Shown piece by piece: positions 1-8,465 of a DNA stretch of 35,448 nucleotides. The position numbers and the translations under genes are program-made. How positions within the stretch are numbered: the first letter of the stretch is position 1; each line of letters opens with the position of its first letter. A model generated the notes under the pieces. The model was not told where the DNA came from. It did not search any database and saw only the letters and a list, made by a program, of their open reading frames with translations. Source of the DNA: Betaproteobacteria bacterium (GTDB taxonomy: Bacteria; Pseudomonadota; Gammaproteobacteria; Burkholderiales; SG8-39); the NCBI GenBank assembly GCA_029858545.1, contig JAOUFA010000003.1, forward strand, positions 1-35,448. The letters run 5' to 3'.

Positions 1-729
1 CGCGGTGACGCCTGCGAGCAGCACGCTGCGATCGTGGCCGAGCGCGCCCGGGTCGAGTCGCGACGCCGCGATCAGCGACTCGACCGCCCGCCGCGCCGAG
101 ATGCACGGCTGGCGCGTGCGCGCGGCGACCGGGCAGACGTAGTCGCGCCCGGCGAGCGGCTCGCGGATCAGCGCGCTGGTCCATCCGGACACGGCGCTGT
201 TGGGTCCGCCGCCGCGCACCAGCACCGCCGGCAGGCGCAGCGTCGCGCCGACCAGGAAGCCGCGCCGCGTGTAGTCGTTGATCAGGATCTCGCAGGCGAG
301 CTTTTGCGCGCCGTAGGAAAGGCGCGGCAGCGCCGGCGTGTCGTCGGTCACGGGATCGGGCAGCGTGCCGCCGTATACCGCGATCGAGGAAGTGAACACG
401 AAGCGCGGCGCGTGGCCGGCGATCCGGCAGGCCTCGAGCAGCTCGCGCGTCGCATCGAGGTTGACCCGGGTGCCGAGCTCGAAGTCCTGCTCCGCGCCGC
501 CCGAAACGAGCGAGGCGAGATGGAACACCGTCGCGGTGCCGCGGTCCACCAGGCCGCGCGCGAATCCGGGCGCGGTGAGATCGCCGGTGAGCACGCGCAG
601 CTTGGGACTGTCCGTCGCCAGCGGGTGTTGGTCGACGGCGACGATCTCGGTCGTGTCGGTGCGTGACGCGAGGGCGCGCAGCAGAGCGGAACCGAGTTGG
701 CCCGCGGCGCCGGTAACGAGGATTTTCAT
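1..729 (-). CDS. denD: SDR-family sugar-acid dehydrogenase, D-erythronate dehydrogenase-like (partial, 3' end beyond window)
   Basis: The reverse strand reads open from an ATG at 729 to the window edge, about 243 codons, with the C-terminus missing; the supplied ORF track omits it. Residues 7-13 (GAAGQLG) form the Rossmann NAD(P) motif and YGAQK is the YxxxK catalytic pair, with the preceding TSSIAVYGG as the usual Ser-containing strand. The segment RLPAVLVRGGGPNSAVSGW followed by IREPLAG resembles DenD, which oxidises D-erythronate to the 2-oxo acid in tetronate catabolism. It diverges from the GMC gene across a 205-base gap; a TAGAAT -10-like hexamer lies at 753-758 on this strand. SDR membership is certain. 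The DenD assignment is by recollection of family sequences; another extended-SDR epimerase or dehydrogenase is possible. Confidence 0.8.
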   Translation of the reverse strand, partial: MKILVTGAAGQLGSALLRALASRTDTTEIVAVDQHPLATDSPKLRVLTGDLTAPGFARGLVDRGTATVFHLASLVSGGAEQDFELGTRVNLDATRELLEACRIAGHAPRFVFTSSIAVYGGTLPDPVTDDTPALPRLSYGAQKLACEILINDYTRRGFLVGATLRLPAVLVRGGGPNSAVSGWTSALIREPLAGRDYVCPVAARTRQPCISARRAVESLIAASRLDPGALGHDRSVLLAGVTA

Positions 730-816
730 GGTGTGATCGCCTGAGTGCGCGCATTCTAAGCCAGCCGGCGGCATGGCTCGCGGCAGTTCGGGCGTGCGTG
801 TCGCGCGCGCCGTCGC

Positions 817-845
817 TTGTCGCCGCCGGTCGGCTCGCCTATGAT
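817..845 (+). promoter_or_regulatory. Candidate sigma70 promoter for the GMC-molybdoenzyme operon
   Basis: TTGTCG at 817-822 and TATGAT at 840-845 are separated by exactly 17 bases. Transcription would begin near 852, giving a leader of about 80 bases before the GMC start. The match is by eye, but spacing and the 5/6 -10 are good. Confidence 0.5.
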
Positions 846-934
846 GTCGCGAACCTGGAAGCCGTCGTCAACGTTCGTGTTCGACCGCGCGCCGTATCGC
901 GGCCGGGGGGCAAGGAGCGGGGGGGCATGGAGAT

Positions 935-2569
935 ATGGGCGAAGCCCACCCGGTCGAGAGCTGGGATTTCATCGTCGTCGGTGCCGGCTCCGCGGGCTGC
1001 GCGCTCGCGGCGCGGCTGAGCGAGTCCGGCGCGCATCGCGTGCTGCTCGTCGAAGCCGGCGAGGACGATCGCTGGATCTGGTTGCGCATCCCGACCGGCG
1101 TCGCGCGCGTGCTGGTCGGAGAGCGTGCGGTCTGGCGCTTCCAGACCGAGCCCGAACCGGGGCTCGGCGGCAGAACGATCTTCTGTCCGCGCGGGCGCGT
1201 GCTCGGCGGAACCGCGGGCGTCAACGGCATGTTCTGGGTCTGGGGCTATCCTGCGGTGTTCGACGCCTGGCGCGCGGCCGGCAACACGGGCTGGGGCTAT
1301 GACGAGGTGGTGCCCCTGCTGCGGCGCATGGAAGCCTACGCGCGCGGGGATCCCGCGCGCCGCGGCCGGTCCGGGCCGCTCGCCGTCACCGCCTACGCGC
1401 CGCGCGACCCGCTCACCGACGCGTTTCTCGCGGCCTGCACGCAGGCCGGCATTCCCGAGAGCACCGACTACAACGCCGACGGTTGCGAAGGCGCCGGCGT
1501 GATGCAGTTCTCGACGAAGCGGGGGCTGCGCTGGGGCGTGCGCGAGGGTTACCTGCGGCCGGCGATGAAGCGCGGCAACCTGCGGGTGCTGACCGGCGCG
1601 CGCGCGACGCGCGTGCTCCTCGAGGGGGGCCGCGCGACGGGGGTCGAGATCCGGCACGGCGAGCGCCTGATCGCGCTGCGCGCGGCACGCGAAGTCGCGC
1701 TGTGCGCGGGCGCGTTCCAGTCGCCGCAGCTGCTCGAACTCTCGGGGATCGGCGATGCGCGCGTGCTGCAACGCCACGGCATCGAGGTGAAGCAGCCCCT
1801 CCCCTCGGTCGGCGAGAACCTGCGCGATCACTTGCAGGCGCGCGTCATGTTCGAAGCGCGCGGACTGGCGACGCTCAACGACATCCTGCCCAGCTTCTGG
1901 AAGAAGGCGAGGATGGCGCTGCGCTACGCGCTCTTTCGCGACGGCCTGATGAGCGTGCCGGGCGCGACCGCGCACGCCTACGCGCGGCTCGACCCGGCGA
2001 GCGCCCAGCCCGACGTCAAGCTGCAGTTGCACCATCTGACGAGCCCCGACGAGCGCAATCCGAAGCGCGTGCTGCTCGATGATTTCCCCGGCTTTTCGAT
2101 CGGCGTCGTCCAGCAGCAACCGGCATCGCGCGGCAGCGTCCACCTGCGCTCGGCCGATCCGTTCGATGCGCCGGAGATCCGCGCGAACTTCCTGTCGGCC
2201 GAAGAGGACCTGCGCGCCGTGATCGAAGGCGTGCGCCTCGCGCGGCGCGTGGCCGCGCAACCCGCGCTCGCGCGCTTCGTGGTACGCGAGGTGAGGCCCG
2301 GTCCGGGCTCCGCGTCCGACACGGAACTCGCCGACTACCTTCGAAGCACCATCTTCGGCTCCTACCACCAGGTGGGCACCTGCCGCATGGGCGCCGATGC
2401 CGACGCCGTGGTCGATCCGCGCCTGCGCGTGCGCGGCGTGGCGGGGCTGCGCGTCGCCGACGCGTCGGTGCTGCCGTCGATTCCGGCGTCGAACACCAAT
2501 GCCGCGGCGGTCCTGGTCGGCGAAAAGGCCGCCGAGCTGATGCTCGCGGACGCGAGGTCGGTCGCGTGA
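935..2569 (+). CDS. GMC-family FAD-dependent oxidoreductase (choline/alcohol dehydrogenase type)
   Basis: This 544-residue protein is a normal-length GMC flavoprotein. The N-terminal GAGSAGCALAARLSE is the FAD-binding Rossmann motif followed by the glutamate-containing VEAGEDD strand. PRGRVLGGTAGVNGM is the first GMC signature, and the end carries the GTCRMG and SIPASNTNAAAVLVGEKAAE motifs around the catalytic His/Asn region. It should oxidise a primary or secondary alcohol or hydroxy group and pass electrons to oxygen, a quinone or a cytochrome; the substrate cannot be read from sequence. No signal peptide is visible, so it is probably cytoplasmic. ATG 935 is chosen because the conserved N-terminus begins soon after; its ribosome site is weak. 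The stop overlaps the next gene's GTG by four bases, implying translational coupling. Confidence 0.9.
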   Translation: MGEAHPVESWDFIVVGAGSAGCALAARLSESGAHRVLLVEAGEDDRWIWLRIPTGVARVLVGERAVWRFQTEPEPGLGGRTIFCPRGRVLGGTAGVNGMFWVWGYPAVFDAWRAAGNTGWGYDEVVPLLRRMEAYARGDPARRGRSGPLAVTAYAPRDPLTDAFLAACTQAGIPESTDYNADGCEGAGVMQFSTKRGLRWGVREGYLRPAMKRGNLRVLTGARATRVLLEGGRATGVEIRHGERLIALRAAREVALCAGAFQSPQLLELSGIGDARVLQRHGIEVKQPLPSVGENLRDHLQARVMFEARGLATLNDILPSFWKKARMALRYALFRDGLMSVPGATAHAYARLDPASAQPDVKLQLHHLTSPDERNPKRVLLDDFPGFSIGVVQQQPASRGSVHLRSADPFDAPEIRANFLSAEEDLRAVIEGVRLARRVAAQPALARFVVREVRPGPGSASDTELADYLRSTIFGSYHQVGTCRMGADADAVVDPRLRVRGVAGLRVADASVLPSIPASNTNAAAVLVGEKAAELMLADARSVA

Positions 2570-4878
2570 GCCCGGCGCAGCCGCGCGGCAGGCTCGAGGA
2601 CGAACGGCTCCTGACCGGTGCCGGGCGCTACGTCGCCGACCGCTCCCTGGAAGGCCAGGCGTGGGCGCACTTCCTGCGCTCGGACCGCGCGCATGCGCGC
2701 ATCGTGTCGATCGACGCGGCGCGCGCGCGCGCGTTCCCGGGCGTGCTCGCGATCCTGACCGGAGAGGATGTCGTCGCCGCGGGGTTTCGTTCCCTGCCCA
2801 CGCTCATGCCGGTCAAGGGGCGGGGCGGGATGGCGCTCGCCGCCGCGCACCGCCCGGTGCTCGCGCTCGAGCGCGTGCGTTTCGTCGGCGAGCCGGTGGC
2901 GATCGTCGTCGCCGAGACGCGCGAGGCCGCGCAGGACGCGGCCGAGCTGATCGAGCTCGAGTGGGAGGAACTGCCCGCGGTCGTGCGCGGCGCGCAGGCG
3001 CTCGAGCCGGGCGCGCCGCTCGTGCACGCGGACATCGCCGGCAATCTCGCCTTCGACTTCGAGGCCGGCGACGCGGCCTCGGTCGAGGCCGGGTTCGCGC
3101 GCGCGGCGCGCCGCGTGCGCAGGGAAATCGATATCACGCGCGTGGTGGGCAATCCGATGGAGCCGCGCGGCGCGATCGGCGTGTACCGGGAGGACCGGGA
3201 CGGCACGGGGAGCGAGTGGACGCTCTACGCCTGCACCCAGGGCCCGTACCACATGCGCCAGCAGCTCTCGCAGGTGCTCGGCGCCCCGCTCGATCGCATC
3301 CGCCTCGTCGCCGAAGACGTGGGCGGCAGCTTCGGCGTGCACAGCAACATCTACCCGGAGGATTGCGCGGTCCTGCTCGCCGCGGCGCGCGTCGGCCGCC
3401 CGGTGAAGTGGGTGGCGAGCCGCTCCGAGACCTTTGTTTCCGACGAGCAGGGGCGCGACGTGCTCGCGACCGGCGAGCTCGCGCTCGACGCGAGCGGGCG
3501 CATGCTCGGCATGCGCTTTGCATGGGTGTCGAACCTCGGCGCGTACCCGACGCTGATCGGGCCGCTCGCCAACACGCTGGGCGCGAGCGCCTGTCTGTCC
3601 GGCGTGTACGACGTTCCGGCCTGCGTCCGCGCGCGGCTCGCCTACTCTCACACCGTTCCGACCGCCTCGTACCGCGGCGCGGGCCGGCCGGTGATGTCGT
3701 ACCTGATCGAGCGCCTGGTCGACGAGGCGGCCGCCGAGACCGGACTCGATCCGGCCGAGCTGCGCGCGAAGAACCTCGTTGCCGCGAACGCCTTTCCCTA
3801 CCGCGCGTCGAACGGCACCACCTACGATTGCGGGGACTTCCAGGCAGTGCTGCGCGGGGCGATGCAGGCCGCCGACTGGGCCGGCTTCGAGGCGCGCCGA
3901 CGCGCCTCCGAGTCCGCGGGACGGCTGCGCGGGCGCGGCATGGCGTGCTTCATCGAAGCCTCGGGCGCGGGCTTCATTCCTTCGGACCAGGTGCAGCTGC
4001 GCTTCGGCGCGAACGGCACGGTGACCCTGCGCACCGCGACGCATTCGCACGGCCAGGGGCACGAGACGAGCTTCGCGCAGATCGTCGCGTCGGCGCTGGG
4101 CGTGCCGATCGATCGGGTGCGGCTCGCGACCCCGGATGCCGAAGGTCCGCAGCTCACCGGCAACCTCACGAGCGGATCGCGCTCGCTCGCCGGGGTCGGA
4201 AGCGTGCTCCTGCTCGCGGCGCGCGCGGTCGTCGACAAGGCGCGGCCGCTCGCGGCGGCGGCGCTCGATGCGCCGGCCGGCGAGCTGGAATTCGCGGACG
4301 GCGCGTTCCGCGCCGGCGGCCGCGCGATCGGCATCGCCGAGCTCGCCGAGCGTCATGCGCGCGAAGCTCCCCACCCGCTCGACCTGGATTTCGAAGGCAA
4401 ATTCGGCGCGACCTTTCCCAATGGCTGCCACGTCGCCGAAGTCGAGATCGATCCGCACACCGGGGAGGCGCGCGTCGTCGCCTATACCGCCTGCGACGAT
4501 ATGGGCAGGATCGTCAACGAGGCGATCGTCGAGGGGCAGGTGCACGGCGGCATCGCGCAGGGCGCGGGCCAGGTGTTCGGCGAGCAGGCGGCATACGACA
4601 CGCATACCGGCCAGCTCGTCACCGGCAGCTTCATGGACTATGCGATGCCGCGCGCCGATCTGGTTTGCCGGCCGCGGCTCGTCGCGAGACCGGTGCCGAC
4701 GAGCGCCAATCCGCTCGGCGTGAAGGGCGCGGGCGAGGCCGGTACCACGGGCTCGCTGCCGGCGCTGATGAACGCGGTGTGCGACGCGCTGCGCGCGCGC
4801 GGGGCGGAGCGTTTCGACATGCCGGCATCGCCGGCACGGCTGTGGCGCGCGCTGCGGGACGCAACTCCGCGCGATTGA
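2566..4878 (+). CDS. Xanthine dehydrogenase-family molybdopterin-binding (large, CoxL-type) subunit, orphan
   Basis: This 770-residue protein has the full length of a CoxL/XdhB-type subunit. The N-terminal GRLEDERLLTGAGRYVAD opening, the a/b hammerhead domain, VGGSFGVH in the molybdopterin-binding half, ASYRGAGRP near the substrate pocket and the C-terminal GVKGAGEAGTTG (around residue 722) with the catalytic-type glutamate are all present. Family members hydroxylate purines, aldehydes, N-heterocycles or CO, normally as a complex with a 2Fe-2S subunit and often an FAD subunit. Neither partner is encoded in this window. The GTG start overlaps the GMC stop (GTGA), so the two are one operon. The partner may be encoded elsewhere, or the GMC protein may be the electron partner; the latter is speculation. 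A GC hairpin follows the stop. Confidence 0.92.
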   Translation: MSPAQPRGRLEDERLLTGAGRYVADRSLEGQAWAHFLRSDRAHARIVSIDAARARAFPGVLAILTGEDVVAAGFRSLPTLMPVKGRGGMALAAAHRPVLALERVRFVGEPVAIVVAETREAAQDAAELIELEWEELPAVVRGAQALEPGAPLVHADIAGNLAFDFEAGDAASVEAGFARAARRVRREIDITRVVGNPMEPRGAIGVYREDRDGTGSEWTLYACTQGPYHMRQQLSQVLGAPLDRIRLVAEDVGGSFGVHSNIYPEDCAVLLAAARVGRPVKWVASRSETFVSDEQGRDVLATGELALDASGRMLGMRFAWVSNLGAYPTLIGPLANTLGASACLSGVYDVPACVRARLAYSHTVPTASYRGAGRPVMSYLIERLVDEAAAETGLDPAELRAKNLVAANAFPYRASNGTTYDCGDFQAVLRGAMQAADWAGFEARRRASESAGRLRGRGMACFIEASGAGFIPSDQVQLRFGANGTVTLRTATHSHGQGHETSFAQIVASALGVPIDRVRLATPDAEGPQLTGNLTSGSRSLAGVGSVLLLAARAVVDKARPLAAAALDAPAGELEFADGAFRAGGRAIGIAELAERHAREAPHPLDLDFEGKFGATFPNGCHVAEVEIDPHTGEARVVAYTACDDMGRIVNEAIVEGQVHGGIAQGAGQVFGEQAAYDTHTGQLVTGSFMDYAMPRADLVCRPRLVARPVPTSANPLGVKGAGEAGTTGSLPALMNAVCDALRARGAERFDMPASPARLWRALRDATPRD

Positions 4879-4888
4879 CCCGGGGCGC

Positions 4889-4915
4889 GTGAGGCACGCG
4901 CTGCGCGCGCCTCAC
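4889..4915 (+). terminator. GC-rich hairpin after the GMC-molybdoenzyme operon
   Basis: GTGAGGC (4889-4895) pairs with GCCTCAC (4909-4915), with further GC pairing possible in between. It lies 11 bases after the stop. There is no T-tract, so it may be a Rho-assisted end or an mRNA 3' stabiliser rather than a classic intrinsic terminator. Confidence 0.4.
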
Positions 4916-4934
4916 CCGGCGAACGCGAACAACG

Positions 4935-5087
4935 GATAGGGAAATCAATGCGCCTCGAAAGTCTGAACAGCTTGCCTGCGCACGACAATCCCGCGCTGGA
5001 ACGCGCCCTGAGCGGTCTGCAATGCGCATTCTGTCAATCTCGCTCCATGACACCCGCCCGAAGAGGGCGATTGGAGCAGAGTCTAGT
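4935..5087 (+). repeat. Repeat R1 (copy 1 of 3, 153 bases, direct orientation)
   Basis: This block begins GATAGGGAAATCAAT and ends GGAGCAGAGTCTAGT. It recurs at 8466-8618 (R2) and 12514-12666 (R3), with exactly the same length and orientation. Over its last 123 bases R1 differs from R2 at one position. Its first 41 bases, and at least one base before them, are identical to R3. Possible stems are TGCGCA 4977-4982 with 5023-5028, GCGC 4993-4996 with 5003-5006, and GCTCCA 5042-5047 with TGGAGC 5072-5077; the last encloses CGCCC/GGGCG. R1 sits between the molybdoenzyme gene and the binding-protein gene. Bases 4879-5293 hold no convincing gene. Confidence 0.95.
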
Positions 5088-5208
5088 GGTAAGGAAGCGC
5101 GGCGTCTGAGGATGTCGTCCGGCGGCGACCATGGAATGCGAATCGCCACGAATACGGAGTGTAACGATGCGCAGTCCATCAGCAGCGCTGTCAAAGATTG
5201 TCATCGCT

Positions 5209-5228
5209 CCTGAGTACCCGCGCTCAGG
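5209..5228 (+). other. Stem-loop upstream of the PstS-like binding protein gene
   Basis: CCTGAG (5209-5214) and CTCAGG (5223-5228) are a perfect six-base inverted repeat around an eight-base loop, 65 bases before the next start codon. It could be an operator or leader hairpin. No clear promoter was found next to it. Confidence 0.35.
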
Positions 5229-5293
5229 TTCGTCTTGCGTGCTATTTATCCCAGCTCAATTTTTTCCCCCGCTGGATCGAACGGAGAACGCAA

Positions 5294-6076
5294 ATGAGCA
5301 TGGCAAGGCGAGCAATGATCGTGGTGGGAGCGGCCTGGGCGCTGCTCCCCGCGGCGCAGGCGCAAACCCTCGAAGTGTCGGGCGCGACCACGGTGCAGAA
5401 ACGCATTCTCGAACCCGGTGCGGAAGGCTTCAAGGCCGCGACCGGGATCGAGCTGAAGATCTACGGGCCCGGCACGGGCAAGGGCATGCTCGCGCTGCTC
5501 GAGGGCAAGGTTCCGGTGGCGGCGGCCGGCGAGGCGCTCGTGGACGCGATCGGCTCGGCGAAGAAAGCCGCCGCCGACGCCGGCAAGACGGTGAGCATTC
5601 CGTCCAACCTCATGTATCACACGGTCGCCTCAGACGACATCGTGGTGGTGGTGCACACGGGCAACCGTGTGAAGTCGCTCACCAGGGCGCAGGCCAAGGC
5701 GATCATGACCGGCAAGATCAAGAACTGGAAGGAAGTGCACGGCGCCGACCTGCCGATCAAGGTGGTCGCCGCGGCGCCCGGCCAGGCGGTGCGCAATGCG
5801 GTGCAGAAGGGACTGATGGATGGCGAGGAGTTCGGTCCCGGCACGGCCGACATCCGTACCGCGCTCGAGCAGTTGCGCGTGGTCGGCTCCAACCCGGGTG
5901 CGATCGGCGCGATGAGCGAGCCGGTGGTCAAGGAAAGCAACGAGAAGGTGAAAGCCGTCGCGGGCGTGCGCGTCGGCCGGCCGCTCGGCTTCGTGACCGT
6001 CGGCGCGCCCAACGCGAGCGCGCAGAAGCTCATCGATTTCTTCCATTCGCCGGCCGGCAAGAAGCTGATCAAGTAG
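5294..6076 (+). CDS. Periplasmic PstS-like (phosphate-family) substrate-binding protein
   Basis: The product is 260 residues. It starts with a signal peptide (MSMARRAMIVVGAAWALLPAAQA, likely cut before QTLEV). The mature start LEVSGATTVQ, then YGPGTGKGMLALLEG and the later GQAVRNAVQKGLM and PGAIGAMSE segments, resemble the PBP_like_2/PstS group that binds oxyanions such as phosphate. GGAG seven bases before ATG 5294 decides the start. No ABC permease or ATPase gene is nearby; a chemoreceptor gene follows after 29 bases, so the protein may deliver ligand to the receptor rather than to a transporter (inference). Ligand identity is uncertain; tungstate, molybdate or another oxyanion is possible given two molybdoenzyme genes in the window. 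Confidence 0.85.
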   Translation: MSMARRAMIVVGAAWALLPAAQAQTLEVSGATTVQKRILEPGAEGFKAATGIELKIYGPGTGKGMLALLEGKVPVAAAGEALVDAIGSAKKAAADAGKTVSIPSNLMYHTVASDDIVVVVHTGNRVKSLTRAQAKAIMTGKIKNWKEVHGADLPIKVVAAAPGQAVRNAVQKGLMDGEEFGPGTADIRTALEQLRVVGSNPGAIGAMSEPVVKESNEKVKAVAGVRVGRPLGFVTVGAPNASAQKLIDFFHSPAGKKLIK

Positions 6077-6105
6077 CGCCACGCCTCGGCCAACGGAATC
6101 GCGTG

Positions 6106-7767
6106 ATGCTCACAAACCTGCGCGTAGGTGTGCGCCTCGGGCTGGCGTTCGGAACGCTGCTCGCGATGATGCTCGCCATCGCACTCATCGCCTGGTTCGC
6201 CCTCGGTCAATCCACGCTGCGCATTGACAATCTCGCCAACCGCGACCTGGGACGGCTCAGCGCGGCCGCCAGCATGGAAGTGGCACAGCTCACCCAGTCG
6301 GTCGCGATCCGCGACTTCGTGAGCGACGCCGACGTCGCGGCGCAAAAGCGCGCGCGCGAGCGCCTGACGCGCGGCCAGCAGACCTACGCAGACTCGGCGC
6401 AGTGGCTTGGCGAGCTCGCCAAGCAGACTTCCAACGCCGAGCTCACTGCGCTCGCCGACAAGCTGCGAGCCACGCAGGACAAGGTGGCGCAGCAGATCGG
6501 TATCGCGATCGACATGGTCGACAATGCCCAGTACGAGGAAGCGCGGCAGCACGTATTCCGGACCGTCGGCCCGCTGCAGACGCAGATCACCGAGGAGCTG
6601 CGCGCTCTCGCGGCGGCGAGCCACGCGCAGGCCGAGCGCACCGCGAACAACGCGCGCGACGCCTCGCGCGGCGCGGCCGCCTACATGATCAGCGCCATCC
6701 TTGCCGCCCTGTTGCTCGGCGCCGCGGCAACCTGGTGGCTGACGCACAGTATCACCCGACCGCTCAACGCGGCGGTCGCTGCCACCGAGCGGATCGCCGC
6801 GGGCGACCTGACCGGCGATATCCCGCCCGGCTCGGGGGACGAGACCGGGCGCGTGCTGGCGGCGCTCGCGCACATGAAGGCGAATCTCCACGAAGTCGCG
6901 GCGCGCATCCGCTCGGGCGCCGAATCGATCTCCCGCGCCTCGAACGAGATTGCGAGCGGCAATGACGACCTGTCGCACCGCACGGAGGAGCAGACTTCGT
7001 CGCTCGAGGAAACCGTTGCCAACGTCGAGGAGCTGACCGCGACGGTGCGGCAGAACAGCGACAACTCCAAGCGCGCGAGCGAGCTGGCGCTGCGCGCCGC
7101 CGGCGCCGCGGAGCAAGGCGGCAAGATCGTCGGCCAGGTGGTCGAGGCAATGAACGGCATGCACGCCACCTCGGGGCGCATGGCGGATATCGTCGGCGTC
7201 ATCGACGGCATCGCCTTCCAGACCAACCTGCTCGCGCTCAATGCCGCGGTCGAGGCCGCGCGCGCGGGCGAGCAGGGCAAGGGCTTCGCGGTGGTCGCCA
7301 CCGAGGTGCGTGCGCTCGCGCAACGCAGCGCCGAGGCGGCCAAGGAAATCCGCGGCCTGATCGGCGGCAGCATCGACCGGGTGCGCGCGGGCGCGCAGCT
7401 CGCCGACCAGGCGGGCACGGCGATCGGCGAGATCGTCCTCACGGCGACCGAGGTCTCGAACGTGGTGGCCGAAATCTCGAGCGCGAGCGCCGAGCAGCGC
7501 ACGGGCATCGAGCAAATCGGCCAGGCGATCACCCACATGGATGACATCACGCAGCGCAACGCCGCGATGGTCGAGGAGACGGCCGCCGCGACCGGCGCGC
7601 TGCGCGATCAGGCCGCGGGACTGCTTGAAACGGTCGGGTCGTTCAGGCTCGACCAGGCGGCCCAGGCGCCCGCAGCGCCCGAGCGTGTCCCCGCACCCGC
7701 CCCGCAGAGGCAGCCCGCCCGACTCGCGCCGCGCGCGGGCGACCTGCTGCCCCTCGCGGCGCGCTGA
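6106..7767 (+). CDS. Methyl-accepting chemotaxis protein
   Basis: This 553-residue receptor has one transmembrane segment near residues 10-32, a periplasmic four-helix-bundle-like domain to about 190, a second membrane segment (MISAILAALLLGAAATWWL), a HAMP domain starting SITRPLNAAVAATERIAAGDLTG, and a long cytoplasmic coiled coil. The signalling hairpin tip is canonical: DGIAFQTNLLALNAAVEAARAGEQGKGFAVVA. The C-terminus is Pro/Ala-rich and has no CheR-docking pentapeptide. ATG 6106 is used because the membrane helix follows at once; the longer track ORF is an upstream extension. It follows the binding-protein gene by 29 bases, suggesting co-transcription and a shared sensing role. Its 3' end is convergent with the COG4091 remnant. 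Confidence 0.95.
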   Translation: MLTNLRVGVRLGLAFGTLLAMMLAIALIAWFALGQSTLRIDNLANRDLGRLSAAASMEVAQLTQSVAIRDFVSDADVAAQKRARERLTRGQQTYADSAQWLGELAKQTSNAELTALADKLRATQDKVAQQIGIAIDMVDNAQYEEARQHVFRTVGPLQTQITEELRALAAASHAQAERTANNARDASRGAAAYMISAILAALLLGAAATWWLTHSITRPLNAAVAATERIAAGDLTGDIPPGSGDETGRVLAALAHMKANLHEVAARIRSGAESISRASNEIASGNDDLSHRTEEQTSSLEETVANVEELTATVRQNSDNSKRASELALRAAGAAEQGGKIVGQVVEAMNGMHATSGRMADIVGVIDGIAFQTNLLALNAAVEAARAGEQGKGFAVVATEVRALAQRSAEAAKEIRGLIGGSIDRVRAGAQLADQAGTAIGEIVLTATEVSNVVAEISSASAEQRTGIEQIGQAITHMDDITQRNAAMVEETAAATGALRDQAAGLLETVGSFRLDQAAQAPAAPERVPAPAPQRQPARLAPRAGDLLPLAAR

Positions 7768-7780
7768 GCAGGTTCAGCCC

Positions 7781-8465
7781 GTCGCGCCGCGCGCGCGCTT
7801 CCATTTCGCGCCGCAGGGCGACCGCACTGCTTGTGCCGTCGAGCGCGACATCGCCCCAGCCGATCGGCTCGCCTGCCGCCACCGCGCACAGCAGCTTACA
7901 GCCCTGCGCGAGACCGAGCGGCAGGCAGCCTCGCGCGAGCGAGTCGGCCGCCGGCATCAGGCGGCCCACGACCGTGTAGCCGCCCTCGCCATCGAGCAGT
8001 TCACCCGCATTGAGATCGCGCTTGGCGGTCGCGACCGCATCGGCGCCGAATCGGGTCGCGCAGCCGGTCGGCTCGCCGCGCAGGCCCACCGACGCCACCG
8101 ATATGCCGACCTCGAGCCCGATCAGGTGCCAGCGCTTGTAGAGGCACGCGTAGCGCCCGCTCGGGTCGGTCTTCACGCCGTACTCGGCGAAGCAGCGCCG
8201 GATGTACTCGGTCTCGCCCTCGAACACCACCCACACACCGAAGCGGATATCGTGGGGAATGGCGCGTCCGTCGCGCTCCAGCGAGGAGATCACCTCGACC
8301 TGCCCCTTGTGGTGCAACTGCCCGCCCTCCTCGCGCGGCCGCATGACGCACGGAATGTCGTCCACCGTCGCCGGCCGATAGGCGAGTCCCCACGGCGCGG
8401 GCGTGAGGCCGGTGGCATTGCACACCGCGGCGCTCTCGATCGCCGGCTTCGAGCCGTCGAGGAGA
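7781..8465 (-). pseudogene. C-terminal remnant of COG4091-type homoserine-dehydrogenase-like/SAF-domain oxidoreductase
   Basis: The reverse strand encodes about 228 residues starting DGSKPAIESAAVCNATG and running through MRPREEGGQ, GRYACLYKRWHLIGLEV and a SAF-like stretch (AKRDLNAGELLDGEGG) to ALRREMEAR. This matches the second half of COG4091 proteins of about 430 residues. The Rossmann half (an N-terminal GxGxxG domain) is absent. The homology stops exactly where the R2 terminal repeat begins at 8466, and nothing beyond R2 encodes the missing part. The frame also reads past the natural C-terminus into the opposite-strand MCP 3' end (to 7643), so the original stop appears lost or shifted. 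It is most likely a broken gene. Expression of a free SAF domain is possible but there is no clear start. Confidence 0.8.

Noticed and set aside
839-2368. Long minus-strand ORF of 509 codons opposite the GMC gene
   Set aside because: Shadow of high-GC coding; Arg/His/Ala-rich with no domain, and the plus strand holds a clear GMC protein.
2362-4605. Minus-strand ORF of 747 codons opposite the molybdenum subunit
   Set aside because: Antisense shadow with no recognisable motif; the plus-strand protein is full length with family motifs.
4948-5109. Possible 53-codon gene inside repeat R1 (MRLESLN, with a CxxC)
   Set aside because: The ATG is lost in R2, substitutions between R1 and R3 often fall in second codon positions, and the frame ends differ; conservation fits structure better than protein.
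5131-7767. 878-codon ORF containing the MCP
   Set aside because: The first 325 codons are the binding-protein gene read out of frame; only 6106 onward is MCP.
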